Below are positions 1-7,200 of a DNA stretch of 8,147 nucleotides, one piece after another. The notes under the pieces are model-generated. The model worked only from the letters and a program-made list of their open reading frames with translations, had not been told where the DNA came from and did no database searches. The stretch is from NCBI GenBank assembly GCA_937888925.1, contig CALARM010001178.1, positions 1 through 8,147 of the forward strand, in the 5' to 3' direction. Positions within the stretch are counted from its first letter, which is position 1. Every line of letters begins with the position of its first letter. Source of the DNA: an uncultured Synergistia bacterium. GTDB taxonomy: Bacteria; Eremiobacterota; SpSt-956; JAKJGF01. A program made the position numbers and the translations under genes.

Positions 1-661
1 CGGAAAAAGCATATTCCATAATGACACTTCCCAGATCAAGATAAATTCTGTAATCTGAAGGGTGTTCTTTAAGTTCCAGTTTTAATTCATTTATAAAAAG
101 GTTATATTTTTCCGATATAGTTGCAAGTTCTTCTCCTGCATAATATCTTATATCCATATGGCGATCATTTAACAAATCTTTTAAAATCTCAATTGAATTA
201 TGACTTACAAATTTTCCCAGTGATTTTACCAGATTCAATTTCTGGCTGAAATCCTCTTCAACCCTTACAGAATCACGAAAAGGCTGAAGATCAATATTCA
301 ACTTTAAAAAATCAAGAGATTTTGTTAACTTAGGAGTTTTATCTCTGTTTCTCGTATCTGATAAAATATACTCCCTGTACTCTTCATAGAGATTTAATGT
401 TTTTTCTTTATTCTTCCTCCGCAGCATCTGATAAATGCCAATATAACCAGAGACCGGTAAAGACATGAGAAAAATAAATACAAAAGGATAAATGGTTTTT
501 CTTTTATCTTTCAGTAAATACACAGACAGAGAAGCCAGGAGAGAAGCCATTATATGTCCTGCCATAATAAAGATTTGCCAATCTGTGTAATTATGAAATA
601 AAAGATATAAAGAAAATCCTTCCAGAAAAAAACTTGATATCATAAAAAAAATAGAAACCAT
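1..661 (-). CDS. pelE: PelE-like inner-membrane protein (partial, C-terminus off window)
   Basis: This frame is open from an ATG at 661 to the left edge: 220 codons plus one base, with no stop, so the C-terminus is missing. Its ATG shares one base with the pelD stop (TAATG), which implies translational coupling. The N-terminus is hydrophobic, with segments at about residues 3-22, 28-50 and 57-80; the first is interrupted by a Glu. A basic stretch (RRKNKEK, 81-87) follows, which suggests that the rest lies in the cytoplasm. Residues 140-210 are helical, with a HEAT/TPR-like look (for example DIRYYAGEELATI at 170-182). In known Pel systems PelE has N-terminal membrane helices followed by a TPR-type region, and it binds PelD in the complex that activates the PelF glycosyltransferase. 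Position directly after a PelD-like gene, topology and helical repeats all fit PelE. Sequence identity in this family is low, so the name is largely contextual. Alternative: an unrelated membrane HEAT-repeat protein. Confidence 0.72.
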   Translation of the reverse strand, partial: MVSIFFMISSFFLEGFSLYLLFHNYTDWQIFIMAGHIMASLLASLSVYLLKDKRKTIYPFVFIFLMSLPVSGYIGIYQMLRRKNKEKTLNLYEEYREYILSDTRNRDKTPKLTKSLDFLKLNIDLQPFRDSVRVEEDFSQKLNLVKSLGKFVSHNSIEILKDLLNDRHMDIRYYAGEELATISEKYNLFINELKLELKEHPSDYRIYLDLGSVIMEYAFS

Positions 662-2070
662 TATAACTGTTCCCTGTTTCTTATTTCGGCAATTATTTCT
701 TCAAGGGATTTTTTACATGAAAAAGGTGAAGAATAAACTATTTTTACTTTTAATATTGAATCATCTTCAAAAGGTTTCAGGCTGAAATGTTGCATTTTCT
801 TCTGAATAGCAGATATAAGGTTGTCTATATTATCATTGTCTATCTTATGTTTCATTACTGCAAATTCCCATTCATGTTCAAAATGGGCAAGAAGATCAAA
901 ATCCTTTATATATTCACCGATTATCCTGGATACAAATTTCAATACAGATGGTTCTTTTGCAGCAGGTAATTTCTCCCAGTCGAGTATTTTAACCAGAATA
1001 AGAATAAAATCCACGCCTGTATTCTGTGCAGTCAGAAAGGCTTCTTCCAGTCTCATTGAAAAATATTCATATTTAAAAATCTGTGTATCAGGTCTGATTA
1101 TTCTCCTTCCTTCTGATATTTTATAAGTCATGGCATTTTCTATAGCCCTGGAACACCAGTCTGAAAGTAATAAAAAGATTTTTTCCGTTACACGATTAAA
1201 CTTCAGGAAACTGATATTATTGATATTTACCACACCAGACATATCGCCGTCACTGTTTTTTAAAGGAGCTATATAAACAGGCATATCGGATATGACAGTA
1301 TCTTTAAATTTTTCCTGGCTTATGGAAAAAAGTTCCCTTTTTTCAAAAACCATATTATAAGGAGATTCTATTATTTCTATTCTGTCCTTCGGAGCTTCTT
1401 CATAATCATAATAACCTTTGTAAGATTTCAGGCACAGGACATTACCTTCAAGAATATAGAGAGTTACCTTCTCAGCTTCCGTATATTTCATAACTATTTC
1501 AGGTATTTCTTTATATAATCCTTCCAGTTCCAGATTTTGCATATCTTTTGCATCCTGATAGAGATCGGTCATAGTAGAAGTCTGTGTAAGAATCTTTCTT
1601 TCGTAATTATCTTTTAAAAATGAATTTATTTCATACCGTTCATTCAGTTCTCTGTATTTGCTGTCAGATTGTTGAAATTCTTCCTGTAATTCTTTTATTT
1701 TTTTCACATATTTTGTCTGAATTGGACCAAGAAAGAGGAGTATAATAAAAAATACAACTATTTCCAGCAGTCTGTATAAGAGAGCGTTTATTCCATAAGG
1801 TGGAATAAAAATAAAATAAATGGATGAAATTATGACAGAATAAAACCCCCAGTCAGGGCCATAGCGAAATACTACGAATAAAATAAAAAGATAAAAAGGA
1901 TTTATTAAAAAAGAATGGATTTTAATATAACAGGGATCGCCGGGAAATAAAAATATATTAATTACTATAAGGATAAAGGCAAAAATATTTATTTCCCAGA
2001 AAACAGGATATTTTGTTCTGTCTCTGACCTTTTTTATTGTGTCCAGGTAATAAGTTACTTTATTGTTCAT
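661..2070 (-). CDS. pelD: PelD-like membrane GAF/degenerate-GGDEF receptor
   Basis: Numbered from the ATG at 2070 this is 469 aa, close to the roughly 455 aa of Pseudomonas PelD. Four membrane segments lie at about 27-43, 52-68, 75-91 and 97-116. A coiled coil follows at about 119-169, then a GAF-like domain at about 170-314, then a degenerate GGDEF domain at about 324-464. The GGDEF signature is replaced by EHEWEF (398-403), so cyclase activity is not expected. The inhibitory-site motif RxxD, which binds c-di-GMP in PelD, appears here as KDFD (389-392) at the correct five-residue spacing. In known systems PelD sits in the inner membrane, binds c-di-GMP and scaffolds PelE and PelF. Start choice: the frame is open back to a GTG at 2163, but those 31 codons are encoded by a repeat element (MASRRGDPLW...), so I prefer ATG 2070. 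Neither start has a clear Shine-Dalgarno. The stop overlaps the PelE start. Domain order makes PelD likely; c-di-GMP binding is uncertain. Confidence 0.85.
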   Translation of the reverse strand: MNNKVTYYLDTIKKVRDRTKYPVFWEINIFAFILIVINIFLFPGDPCYIKIHSFLINPFYLFILFVVFRYGPDWGFYSVIISSIYFIFIPPYGINALLYRLLEIVVFFIILLFLGPIQTKYVKKIKELQEEFQQSDSKYRELNERYEINSFLKDNYERKILTQTSTMTDLYQDAKDMQNLELEGLYKEIPEIVMKYTEAEKVTLYILEGNVLCLKSYKGYYDYEEAPKDRIEIIESPYNMVFEKRELFSISQEKFKDTVISDMPVYIAPLKNSDGDMSGVVNINNISFLKFNRVTEKIFLLLSDWCSRAIENAMTYKISEGRRIIRPDTQIFKYEYFSMRLEEAFLTAQNTGVDFILILVKILDWEKLPAAKEPSVLKFVSRIIGEYIKDFDLLAHFEHEWEFAVMKHKIDNDNIDNLISAIQKKMQHFSLKPFEDDSILKVKIVYSSPFSCKKSLEEIIAEIRNREQL

Positions 2071-2081
2071 AATTTTAATAA

Positions 2082-2116
2082 CGTGATGTGTGATGCGTAA
2101 TGCGTGATGCGTATTT
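2082..2116. repeat. Heptamer tandem array (CGTGATG type)
   Basis: On the plus strand four heptamers run in register: CGTGATG (2082-2088), TGTGATG (2089-2095), CGTAATG (2096-2102) and CGTGATG (2103-2109). A partial unit CGTATTT follows. The array lies in the only sizeable intergenic gap of the operon, directly upstream of the preferred pelD start, where it has left no recognisable Shine-Dalgarno. A sister array of CGTGAGN heptamers lies at 8037-8064. Confidence 0.8.
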
Positions 2117-2119
2117 TCA

Positions 2120-2149
2120 CCGGTACCGGGCGACCACAGGGGGTCGCCC
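2120..2149. repeat. GC-rich palindrome plus hairpin, part of an intergenic repeat element
   Basis: Two adjacent symmetric motifs overlap by two bases. CCGGTACCGG is a perfect 10-bp palindrome at 2120-2129. GGGCGACC (2128-2135) pairs perfectly with GGTCGCCC (2142-2149) across the 6-nt loop ACAGGG. The local GC content is far above that of the AT-rich surroundings. With the heptamer array next to it, this looks like one inserted repeat unit of about 85-95 bp (roughly 2080-2167). No T-run follows on either strand, so it is not a normal intrinsic terminator. It could still form an RNA hairpin that affects stability or pelD expression. Confidence 0.8.
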
Positions 2150-2167
2150 CTACGACTCGCCACTCAC

Positions 2168-2560
2168 TCAAACCGGTCTGTTTTGTATTTTTACTACAAA
2201 ATTAATGGCTTTCACAAGCTCTTCATTGGAAAAAGGCTTGTTTATATAATAATCTGCACCGTAATCATAACTTGTAAGAACTGCGTCCGATGTTTTCAAA
2301 GCAGTTAACATTATTACCGGAATATGCTTTGTTTTAGGGTTTGATTTAATTTTCAGTGTAGCCTGAATACCGTCCATTCTCGGCATCATTATATCCATTA
2401 AAATGACATCGGGCTGCAGTTCAAGCGCTTGTTCTACTGCTTCAACTCCGTTGTCTACTATGGTTAAATCATAACCGATTTTCCCCAGAATAGTTTTAAT
2501 AACAAGCCTTATAGGTACAGTATCCTCTGCAAGGAGGGCCTTTTTTTTCACTTCACTCAT
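2168..2560 (-). CDS. Stand-alone CheY-like response-regulator receiver protein
   Basis: A 130-aa single-domain receiver with no output domain. All key residues are present: acidic pair E12/D13, phospho-acceptor D56 in LMDIMMPRMDG, switch T86 in MLTA, aromatic Y105 and K108 in NKPF. It should therefore accept a phosphate from a histidine kinase or phosphotransfer protein. There is no signal peptide, so it is cytoplasmic. It begins 13 nt after the PelB-like stop with a strong ribosome site (GAGGTGAT), so it is part of the operon. It occupies the slot that pelC, a periplasmic lipoprotein, holds in classical pelABCDEFG operons, but it has no resemblance to PelC. Inference: it may act by protein-protein contact on the adjacent PelD-like protein or on the synthase complex, much as CheY acts on its target. 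No kinase is visible in the window, so the partner is unknown. The domain call is very secure; the role in Pel is a hypothesis. Confidence 0.95.
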   Translation of the reverse strand: MSEVKKKALLAEDTVPIRLVIKTILGKIGYDLTIVDNGVEAVEQALELQPDVILMDIMMPRMDGIQATLKIKSNPKTKHIPVIMLTALKTSDAVLTSYDYGADYYINKPFSNEELVKAINFVVKIQNRPV

Positions 2561-2563
2561 AAT

Positions 2564-2571
2564 ATCACCTC
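2564..2571 (-). promoter_or_regulatory. Strong Shine-Dalgarno of the receiver gene
   Basis: On the minus strand GAGGTGAT lies within the 13-nt gap after the PelB-like stop, with GAGG ending 7 nt before the ATG at 2560. It is the best ribosome binding site in the operon. This suggests the receiver is translated independently of pelB, and possibly at a higher level than its neighbours. Confidence 0.75.
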
Positions 2572-2573
2572 TG

Positions 2574-4244
2574 TCAGAATTTACACTTCAATCCGACGGT
2601 AAATTCATAGTTATTCTGATTGTTATTGTCTGTATAACCAATCCTGTTAATCTGATTTGCACCATTTAAGTACTGTCCGTAAACATATATATTATCTGAA
2701 AATTTATTATCTATGGAAACGGAATAAAAATTAAATGTTACGTCATTACTATCAGAAGAACGGGTATATCCGAGATGGAGAAGAGAATCATCTGTAACAT
2801 AACAATCCCATTCCACTGTATAATTCCATTGCGATATATCGGAAGGACTGTAATATAAAGGGCTCTGAAAGTCAAATTTCTCTGATGACCGGGTAATTCC
2901 TGCAGTAAACCACATATTTTCATTGTTTTCCCATATCCTGTAATAGCCTCCGACTTCGGTATAAGTGCCATTGTTACCATCAGAAAAATCATAATTTGAA
3001 ATACGGGTAAAGATATTAAGCTTACCGGTCGGGAAAATATTTATATAATAATCCATGCCTTTAAAAGTAATTTTACCGGCCAGTGCTTCAGGAGTCTCTG
3101 TAATACAATCTTTTCTTCTTCTGATACCGGCCTGTAATCGACTGGTCTGAAAAAAGAACTGACCGTAATAAGTATTATCCGGAATACCATCGGAGAACCC
3201 TCCCGTAAGTATTACATGAGAGCCGACAGGCTGACGGGCTTCCAGTCCAAACTGTCTGTATATACTGCTCAGACTATCATTGGAAACTTCATATCTCTGA
3301 CCTTTTAAAATCAATTCCGTTCCTGAAGACAGCACAGGATAATCAATATAACCGTAATAATTTGTATAATCATTTATACCGCTGTCACCGGTTCTGTATT
3401 CAAAACCTCCGTATAATCCTGATACATTATCTTTCATAACATTCCACAGGCTTTCTATATCCTGAGGATTGTTCTGGCCGAGATAAGACATAGAATTATA
3501 ATAACCGTAAGAAACACCGGAAGCAGTTGCCAGATTATAATTAATTTCAGACAGCTGTGCTTCCATCAGAGAATATCTGTTATCTTCTGACGGCATTTGA
3601 TCATATATGTCCTTGAATGTCTCTATAGCCTTATCAAATTGATTGTCCTGTCTGTACACATAACCTTTCATAGAAGTATTAACAGGTATTTTATCAACAA
3701 GGGACACAGATTTATCATACCTGCCCTGCATAATATACAGTTCCAGAAGTCTCTTTTTTATTTCTTCATTATCAGGTTCTAAACCTGCAATCTTCTCTGT
3801 AACAACCATTTCTTTCTTTAAAAGACTGGCTTTATAATAAATATTTTTTAATTTCTTCAAAAAATCTAAATCATCAGGGTTACTTCTTAAAAAATTCAGA
3901 CATTCACCGGCACCAGATTCATATAATTCAAGTGATATGTATATATCTATAACCAGGTTTCTAATCTGCCTGTCATCTGGCTTTAAATCAAGATATCTTT
4001 TGTATAATGTAAGAGCATAGGCATAATTTCTTGTTTCCAGCATTTCTTCCGCAAAATCTGTTATAGCCTTGATATTATCAGGTTCACCTTCCAGTATTTC
4101 ATGATATATTGCTATGGCCGAATCATGAAAGCCTTTTTCTCTTAATATTCTGGCTTCTTCAAGTAATTCATCAGATGTTTTAGCATAAACTGCACCGGCG
4201 CCTATATAAATACATAGAATTATGAAAAATAATTTTTTTCTCAT
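2574..4244 (-). CDS. pelB: PelB-like TPR / outer-membrane beta-barrel exporter (compact)
   Basis: A 556-aa protein with a cleavable signal peptide (basic MRKK, hydrophobic core 5-20, probable cleavage after A21 in VYA-K). Residues 23-225 are helical TPR-like repeats, about five or six, with typical A/Y/L patterning and turns such as EPDN and KPDD (for example 54-57, 88-91, 156-159). Residues 240-556 are rich in alternating aromatic and polar residues with Gly/Asn/Asp turns, typical of outer-membrane strands, and the chain ends in phenylalanine (KCKF), a common barrel-assembly signal. In Pel systems PelB exports the polymer through its barrel and uses periplasmic TPRs to contact PelA. Pseudomonas PelB is about 1190 aa with many more TPRs, so this is a reduced form. 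BcsC- or PgaA-type exporters share the architecture; the neighbours favour PelB. Its ATG overlaps the pelA stop (ATGA), so the two are translationally coupled. Confidence 0.8.
   Translation of the reverse strand: MRKKLFFIILCIYIGAGAVYAKTSDELLEEARILREKGFHDSAIAIYHEILEGEPDNIKAITDFAEEMLETRNYAYALTLYKRYLDLKPDDRQIRNLVIDIYISLELYESGAGECLNFLRSNPDDLDFLKKLKNIYYKASLLKKEMVVTEKIAGLEPDNEEIKKRLLELYIMQGRYDKSVSLVDKIPVNTSMKGYVYRQDNQFDKAIETFKDIYDQMPSEDNRYSLMEAQLSEINYNLATASGVSYGYYNSMSYLGQNNPQDIESLWNVMKDNVSGLYGGFEYRTGDSGINDYTNYYGYIDYPVLSSGTELILKGQRYEVSNDSLSSIYRQFGLEARQPVGSHVILTGGFSDGIPDNTYYGQFFFQTSRLQAGIRRRKDCITETPEALAGKITFKGMDYYINIFPTGKLNIFTRISNYDFSDGNNGTYTEVGGYYRIWENNENMWFTAGITRSSEKFDFQSPLYYSPSDISQWNYTVEWDCYVTDDSLLHLGYTRSSDSNDVTFNFYSVSIDNKFSDNIYVYGQYLNGANQINRIGYTDNNNQNNYEFTVGLKCKF
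4241..4244 (-). other. ATGA start/stop overlap coupling pelA to pelB
   Basis: The pelB ATG (4244-4242) overlaps the pelA TGA (4243-4241). Reinitiation by the terminating ribosome is the simplest reading. The pelA codons just before the stop are AGA AAA AAA, placing an A_AAA_AAA heptamer at the junction in the -1 slippage register. Confidence 0.9.
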
Positions 4245-7200
4245 TTTTTTCTTACTTCCAGCTCATAATCTGCGTTTTTTTTCAGTTCATACCTGAATTT
4301 CAATAAACCCTTATCATCAGTTTTTACTGTGTCATGTAAATCACCGAGTTTTATTTCATAAAAACAGTCAGGCATGAAACTGGCAATTTCCATATAACCT
4401 GCTCCGAGTCCTCTGACAGTAGATTTAACACAATCAGAAGATGCATGCCAGTTATCAATATAATGAGAAGCAGATTTAAGATAAACCTTACTCTGAGGCC
4501 TGTCAGAGAGATAAATTTTATGCGTTTTCGAATCATCAAGAAAAATATAAAGGGAATTATTATAATAATCAAATCCGATAATATTTTGTGAACGTTCCAT
4601 ATCAGGAGCAAGATCTGTATTATCAAATCTCACTGTCCTTAAATACCCGGTATTGTGTATAACATAGCCTCCGTCATCTGTTCTGCCTGTTTCAGAACAG
4701 TAAAAATCTTTTACTATCAAACAATACTGACTTGCAAACAGCGGGGCTATATGATTCTGAAGACAGTAATCATATATGGCTTTTATAGCATCTACTCCTT
4801 CCGTATACATACCACTGTAAAAATGATAATATACATTTATGGGATAAATTCTCACAGGTTTATCTGTATGGTTTATATGGTCAATTAATTTTTTCATTTC
4901 ACCGTAATTTCTGGTCCACGAATCGGTGTAAATATAATCATTGCTTCCTGACGTTCTGGTCTGGAGTCTCTCCCCTCTTTTAACATAAATCTGGCACAGA
5001 TTACTGTATGATTTATGTTCCTCATCATAAATGGGATCTCCTCCGTTAAGATTCTGAAGTCCGAGTCTGTCTGCTTCTTCAATGAATTCCTCACCGGGAT
5101 TGCACATACCGGGCCAGAAAACTGTTTTAACTTTTTTTCCAGGAGGAGCTATATATTGATTTATCAATGCAGTGGAATATAATATTTCCGTATGTTTATC
5201 AGGTTTTGAAAAATGGACGTCATAACTCTTATCATGCCCTTTATTGATTACATCAACAAGTAAATCCCCTCCCATATTAAAAGGATGGGTATGAGTATGA
5301 GTCGCTATTTCAACATTATCAAGAGCAAAAATACTCCTGGCTATTGTTACAGGATAGTTATAATATTTCTTATTATGTTTTTCCATTTCACCTGTAATAA
5401 TTGAAACACTCATGGGTAAATTATATGTTTCAAATATCTCTTCTTTAATAACTTCTCCTGAATATCTGGTAGGGATATAGGATAAATTAGACAGGCCGTC
5501 ACCATCAAGATGAGTATAAAAAATTCTCTGGCCATTCAATGTTGTATAATCAAGCCTGGGAAGTGTTTCAATGTGAAGAGATTGATTCAGAAAAGCAAAA
5601 GGATTTACAACCCATTTTCCGTTATTTGTAGTTGTAGGTTTAACATCATAATGAAGTTTTAATAAATCATTATAATTATCTATACTGGCCGCTTCTTCTT
5701 TACTTTCTTCTAATTCATAGAAAAAATCTCCACCAAGGAGCCCACCCCAGGGAGCTATAAGAGCACAGGTAGATTTACCTGTATCTGCTACATAAAGAGA
5801 AATTAATTCTCTATTATCTTTATCCTTAGATTTAAATACAACAGGATTAATACGGTCATCTTTAAAGGTTGTTTCGAAATTGAAATAGCTGTCTTCTTTA
5901 TTGATTATTTTTATAAAAGGTAAACAGGCACAGTATCTATCGGCTCTGCCGTAATCAAGACTTATAGGCTGGAAGGTGCTGAAGACATTTACAAAATGTT
6001 TTGATGTAATAAGATCATTCTGTAATATTCTCAAATTTTCCCTTATATAAGTCTCTTCTCCAGGTAATTCCAGATTTAATCTGGAAAAAACCTGTTTTAC
6101 AAAAGGTGTCATTTTATAAGTATCTTTTTCGTATAAAGCACCGTAGTCTCCAAGGATTATTATTTTTTTTCCTTTATCTATTTGATGTATAAGCCATGTA
6201 TTATATTCTGAAACACCTTTTATAACAGGTGTACTGAACCAGGTTATTATTGCTCCGTATTTTTCCATAGTTCTGTCATCAGGTTTCTCCTGTTCAATAT
6301 CTAAATAATCAGGAACAAGACCCAGATAGGTAACTATTGCACCTGTATATGTATAAAAAGGGCTGTTAAGATATATTCTGTCTTCACTGCCTTTAAATAA
6401 TACGAGAACTCTTCGTAAAAGAGGTTTATCACATACGTCGGCCATATTCAGAGTAATGGAGTTTTCTCCGGCCCGGTCAAGTTCTTTTTTTGTATCTACG
6501 TGAAAGGTAAATGTTTCAGGAGGAACAAAATCTGTTTTTTTGAGGGCTTCATCAAAGAAATGTTCCAGATTTAATATGTGATTAATCTTCCATGTAGAAG
6601 ATTCCTGGCTGTAAATATAACCTTCCAGAGCCATGGCTCCATAAGGAGTAACAACAACAACAGAACTTTGACTGTCAGGTATGTCTTTACGGAGTAATGT
6701 CAGATAAGGCTTATTACGGGGATTTACAGATTTAAATCTGAAATAATTGTTAAAATTGGCTGTATTTACCATCTTTTTATCCATATAATCACATACTATA
6801 AGATTCGGATCATCAGTCCAGAATTTATCCATCCTCAGTCCGAAAGGGTAAAAGAAATTATTATATTCCCATTCGCTTATAAAACGATCAGTATGTACAA
6901 TTCCTTCTTCTATTTTTTCAGTATAAGCACCGAAATTACCTAAAATTATTATTTTTTTCCCTTTTGCCATTTCTTCCGAAAGCCAGTCACAGTAAAGAGA
7001 AGCTTCTGACATTACCGGCCCTCTGTACCAGGAAATTATACCATAATATTTATCCATATCTGCTTCATCAGGTATCCCTCTGTCTATATCTCTGTATTCT
7101 ACTTCATAGCCCAGCTTAAAAAGAGGTTCCGATGCAAATGTTCTGATTAAATTATTTTCACGACTGTCTCCTTCAGTACTTTTATATAAAGCCAGTAATA

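Noticed and set aside
821..1126. Plus-strand open frame of about 100 codons inside the PelD-like gene
   Set aside because: It is antisense to well-supported GAF/GGDEF coding sequence, has no ribosome site and shows no recognisable domain. Other antisense or off-frame open stretches (for example 4655-4888, 4351-4626, 2738-2992) were dismissed for the same reasons.
2082..2116. Heptamer array as a CRISPR array
   Set aside because: The units are 7 bp and directly abutting with no unique spacers.
2128..2149. GC-rich hairpin as an intrinsic terminator after the receiver gene
   Set aside because: No T-run follows the stem on either strand, and pelD and pelE downstream have no other promoter I can see. 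It is better explained as part of a repeat element.
2168..2560. Receiver gene as a truncated response regulator that lost its output domain
   Set aside because: The domain ends naturally after helix 5 with its own stop, at a length typical of single-domain CheY-like proteins, and the sequence after the stop encodes no output domain remnant.
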